NCBI RefSeq assembly: GCF_902806695.1
Contig: NZ_CADCXN010000070.1
Coordinates: 1-36,133, forward strand
Length of the DNA: 36,133 nucleotides
Reading direction: 5' to 3'
DNA from: Candidatus Methylobacter favarea
GTDB lineage: Bacteria; Pseudomonadota; Gammaproteobacteria; Methylococcales; Methylomonadaceae
Part shown: in pieces, positions 7,498 to 16,017 of the stretch
Numbering within the stretch: position 1 is the first letter of the stretch
How the letters are laid out: each line of letters opens with the position of its first letter
Program-made: the position numbers and the translations under genes
Notes under the pieces: generated by a model
The model's database searches: none
Seen by the model: only the letters and a program-made list of their open reading frames with translations
What the model was told of the DNA's origin: nothing

Positions 7498-8718
7498 ATG
7501 GAAATATACCTTGTTGGCGGTGCTGTCCGCGATAAATTACTCAATTATCCTGTTCAGGAAAAAGATTGGGTGGTAATCGGCGAAACTCCGGAATCCATGG
7601 TGAAACAGGGATTTCGTCCGGTAGGCAAGGATTTTCCGGTATTCCTGCATCCCCATAGCCGTGAAGAATATGCCTTGGCCAGAACGGAAAGAAAAAGCTC
7701 ACCCGGTTATAAAGGTTTTATTGTGCACACATCGCCTGATGTGAGTCTGGAGCAGGATCTAATCCGCCGCGACCTGACCATCAATGCCATAGCAATGACT
7801 CCGCAGGGGCAGATCATTGATCCTTTTGGCGGCAAAAATGATCTTGAAAAGCGGATCTTCCGCCACGTTTCGCCCGCGTTTTCTGAAGACCCGGTGCGAA
7901 TATTGCGCGTCGCCCGTTTTGCGGCGCGATATGCTCATCTAGACTTCAAGCTAGCAGAAGAAACACGAGCTCTTATGCGGCAAATGGCCTCTAGCGGTGA
8001 AATTGATCACCTTGTTCCCGAGCGCGTATGGGCGGAATTATTAAAAGCGCTTAGCGAGAAATCGCCAACGGCTTTTTTCCATACCTTAAAAGACTGCTAT
8101 GCGCTTGATAAAATTTTCCCGGAAATAAATCGTCTATTTGGCGTGCCGCAACCTGAAAAACACCATCCGGAGATCGATACCGGCGTACACACAATGCTCT
8201 GCCTGGAGCAGGCGGCTCTTTTATCGTCCAGCCCCGAAGTCAGATTTGCCACATTAGTGCATGACCTTGGCAAAGGGCTAACGCCCAAAGATCAATGGCC
8301 TCATCATTATGGCCATGAAAAAAGCGGACTTAAGGTTTTGGAAAATTTATGCGCCCGACTGCGCGTCCCTAACTCATTTAAATCGCTGGCCAGGCATGTT
8401 ATGCAATACCATACTCATTGTCATAAGGCATTTGAATTACGCGCCTCAACATTAACTGATCTGCTGACTGCTTTGGGAGCATTTAAACCGGCCAATAGGC
8501 TAGCTGAATTTTTATTGGCTTGCGAAGCCGATGCAAAAGGCAGGACTGGCTTTGAAAACAGGCTCTACCCGCAAGCAGAAAGACTGCGCGAAGCAACTAA
8601 AGCGGCGGCCTCTATTGATATTACGCCTGTTCTGCAAAGCGAACTTAAAGGCGATCAAATCGCAGAGGCCATTCGCCGTTTAAGAATTAAAGCAGTTAAC
8701 GAATTTATTAAAGCCTGA
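7498..8718 (+). CDS. cca: Multifunctional CCA-adding tRNA nucleotidyltransferase
   Basis: This 406-residue class II nucleotidyltransferase builds or repairs the 3' CCA end of tRNAs without a template. The start IYLVGGAVRDKLL is the class II signature. The catalytic acid region follows (EKDWVVIG), then the RRDLTINAIAM and DPVRILRVARFAARY segments that bind nucleotide. An HD phosphohydrolase domain is present around residues 225-280 (LVHDLGKG, HHYGHEKSG). That domain is typical of the gammaproteobacterial form with 2',3'-cyclic phosphodiesterase and phosphatase activity. The length is normal. It is read alone, followed by yajQ after about 100 bases. Confidence 0.96.
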   Translation: MEIYLVGGAVRDKLLNYPVQEKDWVVIGETPESMVKQGFRPVGKDFPVFLHPHSREEYALARTERKSSPGYKGFIVHTSPDVSLEQDLIRRDLTINAIAMTPQGQIIDPFGGKNDLEKRIFRHVSPAFSEDPVRILRVARFAARYAHLDFKLAEETRALMRQMASSGEIDHLVPERVWAELLKALSEKSPTAFFHTLKDCYALDKIFPEINRLFGVPQPEKHHPEIDTGVHTMLCLEQAALLSSSPEVRFATLVHDLGKGLTPKDQWPHHYGHEKSGLKVLENLCARLRVPNSFKSLARHVMQYHTHCHKAFELRASTLTDLLTALGAFKPANRLAEFLLACEADAKGRTGFENRLYPQAERLREATKAAASIDITPVLQSELKGDQIAEAIRRLRIKAVNEFIKA

Positions 8719-8740
8719 CTTGCTTCATATCCAGTCTGCT

Positions 8741-8769
8741 ATTTTTACCTGTAAAAACAGTTGTATAAT
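8741..8769 (+). promoter_or_regulatory. Probable yajQ promoter
   Basis: A consensus -10 TATAAT sits at 8764-8769 in the cca-yajQ gap, 47 bases before the yajQ ATG. The -35 region 16-17 bases upstream (around TTTTTA) is poor. It overlaps a small inverted repeat, TTTTTAC-CT-GTAAAAA. Confidence 0.4.
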
Positions 8770-8816
8770 ACTGTTGAATTCTCTTTCTACCTGGTAATCA
8801 GCGAGGTAATCCTGCT

Positions 8817-9299
8817 ATGCCTTCATTTGATATTGTTTCAGAATTTGATAAACACGAAGCTCAAAATGCCATTGACCAGGCCAATAAGGAAGTGACTACA
8901 CGCTTTGACTTTAAAGGTTCAAATTCGACCTTTGAACTGAATGAGGATAAATTGATCATGGTGTCAGGTTCAGAATTTCAGCTACAGCAAATGCTGGATA
9001 TCGTGCAAGCCAAGCTCACCAAACGCGGCGTGGATATCGGCTGCCTGGATATCGCCGAACCTAAAGCCAGCGGTAAAACGGTGCGCCAGGAAATTATCAT
9101 GAAACAGGGACTGGATGCGCTGCTGGCCAAAAAAATCGTTAAATTGATTAAGGACAAAAAACTCAAAGTGCAGGCAGCTATCCAGGGTGATAAAGTCAGG
9201 GTAACCGGCAAGAAAAAAGATGATCTGCAAGAGGTTATGCAAATGCTGAAGGAAGAAAAGCTGGAAATGCCGTTGCAATATGATAATTTCAGGGAATGA
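8817..9299 (+). CDS. yajQ: YajQ/DUF520-family nucleotide-binding protein
   Basis: This 160-residue protein matches YajQ over its whole length. The start is MPSFDIVSEFDKHEAQNA, followed by TTRFDFKGS, the QEIIMKQGLDA segment and the C-terminal LPLQYDNFR-type end (here MPLQYDNFRE). The family has two RNA-recognition-like half-domains. Members bind nucleotides or RNA, and in Xanthomonas a homologue binds cyclic di-GMP and acts with a transcription factor. The ligand here cannot be told from sequence. It is a cytoplasmic single-gene unit with its own likely promoter, convergent with the CPBP protease gene. Confidence 0.95.
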   Translation: MPSFDIVSEFDKHEAQNAIDQANKEVTTRFDFKGSNSTFELNEDKLIMVSGSEFQLQQMLDIVQAKLTKRGVDIGCLDIAEPKASGKTVRQEIIMKQGLDALLAKKIVKLIKDKKLKVQAAIQGDKVRVTGKKKDDLQEVMQMLKEEKLEMPLQYDNFRE

Positions 9300-9314
9300 A
9301 CAAAAGGTACACGG

Positions 9315-10214
9315 CTAAACAATCTTAGCTTTTTGCCTTCCGCCTTTTTTATAGGAAAAAATAAAATAACTTATAATTGCTAACGTTAACCATGCTGTAA
9401 CTAAAGGCCCGATGACGCCGTCATAACTGCTGACCAGATAAAGGTGCTCCGAGCTGGAATTCGTGTTAAATAAACTTTTACTCATTTTTATTTGCCAAAC
9501 CCAGCAGGTATGGCAACCTATACATAAGCCCAGACTCTGTTTTATCTGCGTTCTAAGCACTCCCAGAAAAATACCGACCAGCAGCAAGGCAAAAAATGCC
9601 GAGAGAATTTCCGGGTTCAGCAAATTCTCAAATGCTTCAGCCAGCAATTTAAAACCGCTGAATATGTTAACCTCCTGGTAAGGAATTTCAGTTGTGCTGT
9701 TTAAAAAATGCAGGGCCGCATAATAAACCGCGCTTATCAAAATTGCCGATATTACCGGCAGCTTCTTTTTTAAACCTGCTAAGAGAATCCCTCGAAAAAG
9801 CGGTTCTTCAATCATTGAAATTAACAGCGCAAGCGCTAACGAGATGGCCATTTTTTTAGCCAACAGCCCGGCTGTCCAGATCCGATCAAAATCAATGATG
9901 TTAATTTCAAAAATATACAGGACAACAAAAACCGGCAGCAAGGTAACAAATCCAAGCCCGAAGCCTTGCGCCACCTGCTTTATAAAGACAGTGGCTGGAG
10001 CAAATCCCAGATCTTTTTTATTAAATTTCAGATAAGCCATAGCCGGAAAAATACTAAGCACCAGGAACAGTTGGGTAGCCTTGCTTATTATTTTTCGTAA
10101 AGGGAACTGATCGCCTGTCATTTGCATAATATAATAACCCGCTATGCAAGCCAGTGACGCGGCTATCAGTAAAACCAGCAGCGGCATTAGTGAATAAATA
10201 ATATTTCTCATCAT
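9315..10214 (-). CDS. CPBP-family intramembrane metalloprotease
   Basis: This is a polytopic membrane protein of about 299 residues from the ATG at 10212-10214. That start is chosen because it overlaps the TGA of rsmE (ATGA); the frame is open further upstream. It carries the CPBP/Abi signature: an EExxxR motif (SMIEEPLFRGILL) followed by a conserved His helix (VYYAALHFL) and a later membrane segment (LLVGIFLGVLRTQ). These are the residues used for metal-dependent intramembrane cleavage in relatives of the Rce1 CAAX protease. The bacterial substrate is unknown. It is the last gene of the bioA-rsmE unit and may simply be co-transcribed. Confidence 0.85.
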   Translation of the reverse strand: MMRNIIYSLMPLLVLLIAASLACIAGYYIMQMTGDQFPLRKIISKATQLFLVLSIFPAMAYLKFNKKDLGFAPATVFIKQVAQGFGLGFVTLLPVFVVLYIFEINIIDFDRIWTAGLLAKKMAISLALALLISMIEEPLFRGILLAGLKKKLPVISAILISAVYYAALHFLNSTTEIPYQEVNIFSGFKLLAEAFENLLNPEILSAFFALLLVGIFLGVLRTQIKQSLGLCIGCHTCWVWQIKMSKSLFNTNSSSEHLYLVSSYDGVIGPLVTAWLTLAIISYFIFSYKKGGRQKAKIV

Positions 10215-10954
10215 TGCCTGTTTCTGCCACCAAAATCGCCCCATAACATTTGCACGGCCGCTAGGGCTGCAAGCGATGCGGTTTCTGTTCTTAAAATCCG
10301 GCGGCCTAACTGTACCGGAATAAACCCTGCCGCTTTGGCCAACTCGCGTTCCTGATCCGTAAAACCGCCTTCCGGTCCTGTTAACAAGGTCACTTGCATA
10401 GTTTCAGGTTTTAATCCCGACAGGGAGGCTTCAGCAAAGGGGTCAAGAAAGACTTTCAAACCTTCTTGCCTGTCAATCCACAAGTATAATTGGTCGATTT
10501 CCAATAATTCCGGCAACAGTGTTCTACCACTTTGTTCTGCAGCATGCTGCACTATTTTTTGCCAATGCAAGAGTCGCTGCGGTTTTTTTTCCTCTTTAAA
10601 TTGCACAACGCAGCGCTCGGTCAGTAACGGCGTTATTTTGTTAACCCCCAACTCCACAGCCTTTTGCACCGAAAGATCCATTCTGTCTCCACGTGAAATG
10701 CCCAGCCCCACAGTAATTATCAGAGGCGATTCCACACTGCGTTCAATCCATTGCCCAACCGCAATGAGCAGCCTGTTTCGGCTTACTTCAACGACTGTGC
10801 TTGAGTATTCCCCGCCTGCGCCATTAAATAAAATAATTTCATTATCTTTCTTTAGCCGCAATACAGTTCTTACATAATGAGCACTGTCATCATCCAACTC
10901 AATTTTTTTACCCGGCGCCAATAGTGCCGGCAGATATAATCTGGAAATCCGCAT
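10211..10954 (-). CDS. rsmE: 16S rRNA (uracil1498-N3)-methyltransferase
   Basis: This 247-residue member of the SPOUT superfamily methylates N3 of U1498 in 16S rRNA using SAM. It has an N-terminal PUA-like part (DDDSAHYVRTVLRLKKDNEI, FNGAGGEYS) and a C-terminal trefoil-knot SAM-binding region. The knot shows LLTGPEGGFTDQE and LGRRILRTETASLAAL, both signature loops of RsmE. It starts one base after bioA ends and its stop overlaps the following protease gene, so it sits in the middle of a tight operon. Confidence 0.95.
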   Translation of the reverse strand: MRISRLYLPALLAPGKKIELDDDSAHYVRTVLRLKKDNEIILFNGAGGEYSSTVVEVSRNRLLIAVGQWIERSVESPLIITVGLGISRGDRMDLSVQKAVELGVNKITPLLTERCVVQFKEEKKPQRLLHWQKIVQHAAEQSGRTLLPELLEIDQLYLWIDRQEGLKVFLDPFAEASLSGLKPETMQVTLLTGPEGGFTDQERELAKAAGFIPVQLGRRILRTETASLAALAAVQMLWGDFGGRNRQ

Positions 10955-10955
10955 G

Positions 10956-12305
10956 TCAGTTTTTAACCGCTCTCTCTAGGGCTTCCCAGGCAACATCAGC
11001 GATTAACCATAGTTCTTCTTCGCTGATAATGTAAGGCGGCATAAAATAAATCACGTTCCCCAGCGGTCTTAATAAAACGCCTTTGGATAACGCATGCTGA
11101 TAAACCTTTAGTCCCCGGCGTTCCTGCCAAGGATAAGGTTCCCACGTGCGCTTGTCCTTGACCATTTCAATGGCTACTATCATGCCTGTTTGCCTGACTT
11201 CAGCGACATGAGGATGATCTTTAAAGCGCGCTGCAGCCTCGCCCATGATCTTGGACAATTTCCTGTTATTTTCAAGTATATTCTGTTCTTGAAAAATCTC
11301 GATGGTAGCCAATCCAGCTCTGCACGCCAAGGCGTTGCCGGTATAACTGTGAGAGTGTAGAAATGCAGTCAACTTTTGATAATCATCGTAAAATGCCTGA
11401 TAGACTTCATTAGTTGTCAATACCGCAGACAACGCCAGATAACCGCCTGTCAAGCCCTTGGATAAACACATAAAGTCCGGTCTGATTTCAGCTTGCTCAC
11501 AGGCAAATAAAGTTCCGGTACGCCCAAAGCCTACGGCGATTTCATCGGCTATTAAATGCACATTATATTTATCGCAGGCGGTGCGCAGCAGTTTTAAATA
11601 TATGGGATCATACATGCGCATATTGCCTGCGCATTGCACTAAAGGCTCGATAATGACGGCGCTGACGCTTTCAGCGTATTGCTGCAGCGTCTGCTCCATT
11701 AAAGAAAATCGACGGCTCGAATAATGCGCCCAGGACTCGCCCGGTTCGCGGTAATAACAATCAGGGCCGGGCACCGTTATCACATCCATTAATAACGGCG
11801 CGTAAGTGTCTTTATAAAGCGGTACATTGCCGACGGCTAATGCGCCCAAAGTTTCGCCGTGATAACTGTTTTCCAGGGTAATGAACCTGGTTTTTTGAGT
11901 TTGCCCTCGATTCCGCCAATAATGAAAACTCATTTTAAGCGCGACCTCAACAGCGGAAGAGCCATTGTCTGCATAGAAGCAGCGACTTAGCCCTTCAGGG
12001 GTAATTTCAATCAGTTTTTCGGCAAGTTTAACAGCGGATTTGTGAGTAAATCCGGCAAAAATCACATGCTCCAGCGTATCCAGCTGATCTTTTAGGGCTA
12101 TATTGAGGGCCGGATTTGCATGCCCGAACAGATTCACCCACCAGGAACTTATGGCGTCAAGGTAGTGATTGCCCTCAAAATCCTCAAGCCAAACGCCTTG
12201 ACCTCTTTTTATCGGGATAATCGGAAAACTTTCATGGTCTTTCATTTGTGTACACGGATGCCACAAAACGGCCAGGTCCCGATCAGAAAATGTCTGGTTA
12301 GTCAT
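10956..12305 (-). CDS. bioA: Adenosylmethionine-8-amino-7-oxononanoate aminotransferase
   Basis: This 449-residue class III PLP aminotransferase makes 7,8-diaminopelargonate for biotin, using SAM as amino donor. Features are HPCTQMKDHE near the start (the BioA-specific substrate loop), WWVNLFGHANP, the Asp that contacts the PLP ring (LIADEIAVGFGRTG) and the PLP-binding Lys in MCLSKGLTGGYL. The specific N-terminal motifs distinguish it from other class III aminotransferases. No other bio gene is in the window. It leads the bioA-rsmE-CPBP unit. Confidence 0.96.
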   Translation of the reverse strand: MTNQTFSDRDLAVLWHPCTQMKDHESFPIIPIKRGQGVWLEDFEGNHYLDAISSWWVNLFGHANPALNIALKDQLDTLEHVIFAGFTHKSAVKLAEKLIEITPEGLSRCFYADNGSSAVEVALKMSFHYWRNRGQTQKTRFITLENSYHGETLGALAVGNVPLYKDTYAPLLMDVITVPGPDCYYREPGESWAHYSSRRFSLMEQTLQQYAESVSAVIIEPLVQCAGNMRMYDPIYLKLLRTACDKYNVHLIADEIAVGFGRTGTLFACEQAEIRPDFMCLSKGLTGGYLALSAVLTTNEVYQAFYDDYQKLTAFLHSHSYTGNALACRAGLATIEIFQEQNILENNRKLSKIMGEAAARFKDHPHVAEVRQTGMIVAIEMVKDKRTWEPYPWQERRGLKVYQHALSKGVLLRPLGNVIYFMPPYIISEEELWLIADVAWEALERAVKN

Positions 12306-12329
12306 AAAGAATAACTCAATAAACCATAA

Positions 12330-12362
12330 AGGGCGCGAAGCTGTAATACAACCATGCGCCCT
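12330..12362 (-). terminator. Hairpin between metF and bioA, probable terminator
   Basis: AGGGCGC and GCGCCCT make a perfect 7-bp GC-rich stem with a 19-base loop. On the minus strand it is followed by TTTATGGTTTATT. It lies just after the metF stop and 25 bases before the bioA start. It most likely ends metF transcripts, though the T-tract is interrupted and an attenuator role is possible. Confidence 0.5.
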
Positions 12363-12399
12363 CCTGATTAAAATTAAACTGATAATTTTGAATTCTAAT

Positions 12400-13245
12400 T
12401 TACAATTTCAAATTTTCCCAGATTGCCAATGTAGGCGCTGCCTGATTCATCGTATAAAAATGCAGGCCCGGCGCGCCATTATCCAGTAAGCGTTGGCAAA
12501 GCTCCGTTACCAAATCCAGGCCAAAGGCCTGGATAGCCTGACGATCATCACCAAAACTTTCCAGCCGCTTTCTCATCCAGCGGGGAATGTCAGCGCCGCA
12601 CATTTCTGAAAATCGAAACAGTTGAGTATATTGAGTAATCGGCATGATGCCGGGGACAACCGGAATATCGATACCGTTTTTTTCACAAGCATCAATAAAA
12701 TAAAAGTAGGCTTCGGCATTGTAAAAATACTGGGTAATCGCCGCATTGGCGCCTGCATTGACTTTACGCTTGAAATTTTTAAAGTCCTCGTTGCCATTTA
12801 CAGCCTGCGGATGGACTTCCGGATACGCCGCAACATGAATCTGGAAGTAGTCGCCGGTTTCTTTACGAATAAACTCAACCAATTCATTAGCATAACGAAA
12901 TTCACCTGCCGACATCATGCCGGAAGGTAAATCGCCTCGCAAGGCTACAATTTTGGAAATATTCTTTTCCTGATAGCTTTTCAAAATGTCGCGAATATTT
13001 TTCCGGGTTGATGCGACACAGGATAAATGCGGTGCGGCAGAAATGCCGTTGGCCTGAATGTTTACAACTGTATCGAAAGTTTTATCCCGGGTTGAACCAC
13101 CCGCGCCAAAGGTGACTGAAAAAAAATCAGGATTGAGCCTTGCCAGCTGGTTATGAACCATCTGTAGATTTGCTACACCCTCTTCGGTTTTTGGCGGATA
13201 AAATTCAAAACTGAAAAGTTGCGAGGGCGTATTTTGTGAATGCAT
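12400..13245 (-). CDS. metF: 5,10-methylenetetrahydrofolate reductase
   Basis: This 281-residue FAD enzyme reduces methylene-THF to methyl-THF for methionine synthesis. The start region FSFEFYPPKTEEG contains the catalytic Glu. SVTFGAGGSTRDKT and the LRGDLP segment (folate and FAD contacts) follow, and AAITQYFYNAEAYF and VPGIMPIT complete the family set. The length is normal for bacterial MetF. It follows ahcY and metK on the same strand after a 137-base gap holding a long hairpin, so methyl-group genes are grouped but metF may be regulated separately. Confidence 0.97.
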   Translation of the reverse strand: MHSQNTPSQLFSFEFYPPKTEEGVANLQMVHNQLARLNPDFFSVTFGAGGSTRDKTFDTVVNIQANGISAAPHLSCVASTRKNIRDILKSYQEKNISKIVALRGDLPSGMMSAGEFRYANELVEFIRKETGDYFQIHVAAYPEVHPQAVNGNEDFKNFKRKVNAGANAAITQYFYNAEAYFYFIDACEKNGIDIPVVPGIMPITQYTQLFRFSEMCGADIPRWMRKRLESFGDDRQAIQAFGLDLVTELCQRLLDNGAPGLHFYTMNQAAPTLAIWENLKL

Positions 13246-13269
13246 TTTAATATTTGTAAATCATTAGCG

Positions 13270-13312
13270 TCGTGTAATCAGGCAACTTTGAGCAGAATGC
13301 CGGATTACACGA
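13270..13312. repeat. 15-bp inverted repeat upstream of metF
   Basis: TCGTGTAATCAGGCA (13270-13284) and TGCCGGATTACACGA (13298-13312) pair over 15 positions with one mismatch, around a 13-base loop. It lies 25 bases before the metF start and about 70 bases after the ahcY stop. There is no T-tract in either direction, so it is not an ordinary intrinsic terminator. It may be an RNA structure in the metF leader, a 3' stabilising hairpin for ahcY mRNA, or a dispersed chromosomal repeat. Confidence 0.6.
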
Positions 13313-13382
13313 CCCTGGAGCCTAATTCCATTCGGATAAATAAGCGGCGCTTTGGTAATGTAATCACCCACTCTTGTCAACT

Positions 13383-14696
13383 TTAATAACGATAGTGATC
13401 TGCCTTGAAAGGTCCTTCAATAGGCACATTAATATATTTCGCTTGCTCATCTGTCAGGACAGTCAAATTGACGCCCAACTGCTTAAGGTGCGATCGGGCA
13501 ACTTTTTCATCCAGTTTCTTGGGCAGGATATACACCTTGTTTTCGTACTGATCAGAATTTTTCCAGAGCTCCATTTGCGCGAGAACCTGATTACAGAAAG
13601 AATTGGACATGACAAAACTTGGATGCCCGGTTCCGCAACCCAAATTTACCAGACGGCCTTCCGCCAGAACAATAAGACGTTTTCCATCAGGAAAAATTAC
13701 ATGATCAACTTGTGGTTTAATGTTCTCCCATTTATATTGGCGCAATGACGAAATTTCAATTTCTGCATCAAAATGTCCAATATTGCAAACAATTGCCTGA
13801 TCTCTCATAGCAAGCATGTGTTTGTGAGTAATAATATTGAAATTACCGGTCGCGGTAACAAAAATATTGGCGATAGGCGCAGCTTCTTCCATAGTTACAA
13901 CTCGATAGCCTTCCATTGCGGCCTGCAACGCGCAGATAGGGTCAATTTCAGTAATCCATACGGTTGCCCCCAGACCGCGCAACGATTGCGCGCAGCCTTT
14001 ACCAACATCACCGTAACCGCTTACAACCGCGATTTTTCCTGCAATCATGACATCAGTTGCACGCTTGATGCCATCCACCAAAGACTCGCGGCAACCATAC
14101 AAGTTGTCGAATTTTGATTTGGTCACTGAGTCATTAACATTAAAGGCAGGCACTTTTAAAGTGCCTTTTGCAACCATTTCATAGAGACGCAGCACGCCGG
14201 TCGTGGTCTCTTCGGACAGCCCTTTGACATCTTTCATCAGCTCAGGATACTTGACATGCATAATGGCGGTTAAATCGCCGCCATCATCCAGAAGCATATT
14301 CGGGCGCCAGCCCTCAGGCCCTTCAATAGTCTGGGCAATACACCATTCAGCTTCGGCTTCTGTTTCGCCTTTCCAGGCGAAAACCGGAATACCGGAAGCC
14401 GCCATTGCAGCGGCAGCATGATCCTGGGTGGAAAAAATATTGCAGGACGACCAGCGTACGTCTGCGCCCAGCGCCGTCAGGGTTTCAATCAACACCGCTG
14501 TTTGAATGGTCATATGCAGGCAGCCTGCTATACGCGCTCCGGTTAACGGCTGTTCGGAGCCAAATTCTTCGCGCAGCGCCATTAAACCCGGCATTTCTGT
14601 TTCGGCGATATTGATTTCCTTTCGTCCCCATTCTGCCAAAGCAATATCGGCAATTTTATAATCTTGCTGGCTCATGTATTGTCTGTTCAGTTTCAT
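13383..14696 (-). CDS. ahcY: Adenosylhomocysteinase
   Basis: This enzyme of about 437 residues splits S-adenosylhomocysteine to adenosine and homocysteine and so removes the product inhibitor of methyltransferases. It shows the opening motif [17 protein letters not shown], the substrate region ([12 protein letters not shown]), the NAD-binding glycine loop [18 protein letters not shown] and the C-terminal [10 protein letters not shown] end. I use the ATG at 14694-14696, one base after the metK stop. An ATG at 14675 is an alternative, and the upstream extension into metK is unlikely. Directly after metK, it forms a metK-ahcY unit for SAM turnover. I see no SAH riboswitch before it. Confidence 0.96.
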   Translation of the reverse strand: MKLNRQYMSQQDYKIADIALAEWGRKEINIAETEMPGLMALREEFGSEQPLTGARIAGCLHMTIQTAVLIETLTALGADVRWSSCNIFSTQDHAAAAMAASGIPVFAWKGETEAEAEWCIAQTIEGPEGWRPNMLLDDGGDLTAIMHVKYPELMKDVKGLSEETTTGVLRLYEMVAKGTLKVPAFNVNDSVTKSKFDNLYGCRESLVDGIKRATDVMIAGKIAVVSGYGDVGKGCAQSLRGLGATVWITEIDPICALQAAMEGYRVVTMEEAAPIANIFVTATGNFNIITHKHMLAMRDQAIVCNIGHFDAEIEISSLRQYKWENIKPQVDHVIFPDGKRLIVLAEGRLVNLGCGTGHPSFVMSNSFCNQVLAQMELWKNSDQYENKVYILPKKLDEKVARSHLKQLGVNLTVLTDEQAKYINVPIEGPFKADHYRY

Positions 14697-14697
14697 G

Positions 14698-15858
14698 TTA
14701 TAGACCTGCTGCATCTTTTAAAGCATCGACTTTATCGGTTTTTTCCCAGCTGAATGAATCTTCAATACGACCAAAATGTCCATATGCCGCCGTTGTTTGA
14801 TAAATAGGTTTTAATAAACCCAGCATTGCAATCAGCCCTTTTGGCCTGAGGTCAAAGTTATTCCTGATAATCTGAACCAGCCTGTCTTCACTGATTTTAC
14901 CGGTGCCAAAAGTTTCCACACTGATTGAAGTCGGCTCAGCAACACCAATTGCGTAAGAAACCTGAATTTCACAACGCTCCGCTAAATCGGCGGCAACAAT
15001 GTTTTTTGCCACATAGCGAGCCATATACGCTGCCGAGCGGTCAACTTTGGAAGGATCCTTGCCTGAAAAGGCTCCGCCGCCATGTCTTGCCATACCGCCG
15101 TAGGTATCAACAATAATCTTGCGTCCGGTCAAACCGCAATCGCCCACAGGCCCGCCTATGACAAACTGGCCGGTCGGATTAATATAATACTTGGTAGCCC
15201 GGTGCAGCCATTCCTTAGGCAATACCGGCAGAATAATTTCATCCATCACCGCTTCATGGAGGACGTCGGCGCTAATCTCGGGCGAATGTTGGGTCGAAAG
15301 GACAACTGCATCAATGGCTACCGGTTTGCTATTTTCATAGCGGAAAGTAATCTGGCTTTTGGCATCAGGACGCAGCCAGGGCAGGATTTTATTTTTACGT
15401 ACTTCCGACTGACGCTTTACCAGAAGATGAGAATAGGTAATTGGCGCCGGCATCAGGACAGCGGTTTCATTACTTGCATAACCGAACATCAGACCCTGGT
15501 CACCCGCGCCCTGCTCATGATCTTCAGCTTCATCAACGCCCATGGCAATATCGGCAGACTGCTTGCCAATGGCATTTAAAACAGCACAACTTTGGCCGTC
15601 AAAACCTATATCGCCATGATTATAGCCAATTTCACAAACGACTTTTCTTACCAAGGCTTCCAGATCCACCCATGCATCGGTAGTGATTTCACCAGCAAGG
15701 ATAACCATGCCGGTTTTTACCAAGGTCTCACAAGCAACCCTTGATCGAGGATCCTGAGCCAATAAAGCATCAAGCACCGCATCGGAAATTTGATCCGCAA
15801 CCTTGTCCGGATGTCCTTCTGAAACTGATTCAGATGTAAAAATGAAACTATTGCTCAT
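14698..15858 (-). CDS. metK: S-adenosylmethionine synthetase
   Basis: This 386-residue enzyme makes SAM from methionine and ATP. All signature segments are present: [21 protein letters not shown] at the start, [12 protein letters not shown], the flexible-loop region and [19 protein letters not shown]. The length is typical for gammaproteobacteria. The ATG is preceded by a strong AGGAAGG site. It is separated from the tRNA-Ile gene by a terminator, so it should have its own promoter in the short 36-base AT-rich leader or read through from upstream. Confidence 0.98.
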   Translation of the reverse strand: MSNSFIFTSESVSEGHPDKVADQISDAVLDALLAQDPRSRVACETLVKTGMVILAGEITTDAWVDLEALVRKVVCEIGYNHGDIGFDGQSCAVLNAIGKQSADIAMGVDEAEDHEQGAGDQGLMFGYASNETAVLMPAPITYSHLLVKRQSEVRKNKILPWLRPDAKSQITFRYENSKPVAIDAVVLSTQHSPEISADVLHEAVMDEIILPVLPKEWLHRATKYYINPTGQFVIGGPVGDCGLTGRKIIVDTYGGMARHGGGAFSGKDPSKVDRSAAYMARYVAKNIVAADLAERCEIQVSYAIGVAEPTSISVETFGTGKISEDRLVQIIRNNFDLRPKGLIAMLGLLKPIYQTTAAYGHFGRIEDSFSWEKTDKVDALKDAAGL

Positions 15859-15894
15859 GATTTCGCCTTCCTAAAATATAAAACGCCAAATATA

Positions 15895-15919
15895 CAAAAA
15901 GCTGCAAAAGGCAGCCTTT
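15895..15919 (-). terminator. Terminator after tRNA-Ile
   Basis: On the minus strand, a GGCTGC-type arm and GCAGC form a short stem around CTTTT, followed by TTTTTG. It comes eight bases after the CCA end of the tRNA and probably ends the rpsU-dnaG-rpoD-tRNA transcript. Confidence 0.65.
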
Positions 15920-15926
15920 ATGCGTA

Positions 15927-16003
15927 TGGTGGGCCCTGAAGGACTTGAACCTTCGACCTGCCGATTATGAGTCGGACGCTCTAACCAACTGAGCTAAGGG
16001 CCC
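15927..16003 (-). tRNA. tRNA-Ile (anticodon CAU, lysidine-modified type)
   Basis: A 77-base cloverleaf is readable on the minus strand. It has a 7-bp acceptor stem beginning GGGCCC, the D-arm TAGCTCAGTTGGTTAGAGC, an anticodon loop CTCATAA with CAT, a T-arm GGTTCAAGTCC and an encoded CCA end. The CAT anticodon could mean Met. However, the acceptor and D-arm resemble E. coli ileX, and the place directly after rpoD is where that minor tRNA-Ile2 is found in many gammaproteobacteria. It would need TilS to convert C34 to lysidine and read AUA. It is 14 bases past the rpoD stop. Confidence 0.85.
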
Positions 16004-16017
16004 TTTTTATTACCTGC

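Noticed and set aside
8978-9322. Long minus-strand reading frames opposite yajQ
   Set aside because: They lie entirely antisense to a strongly conserved gene and are low-complexity in composition (Ser/Phe/Leu-rich), as expected of shadows.
12330-12362. BirA operator before bioA
   Set aside because: A TGTAATACAACC word is present, but the expected symmetrical partner is absent. The structure is dominated by a GC-rich hairpin that fits a metF terminator.
15859-15926. SAM or SAH riboswitch before metK/ahcY
   Set aside because: The leader of metK is only about 36 bases after the tRNA terminator and has no matching core. The only hairpin there is the tRNA terminator.
15927-16003. Calling the CAT-anticodon tRNA an elongator tRNA-Met
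   Set aside because: The acceptor and D-arm match the ileX type better, and the location after rpoD is typical of tRNA-Ile2. I kept Met as a minor alternative.
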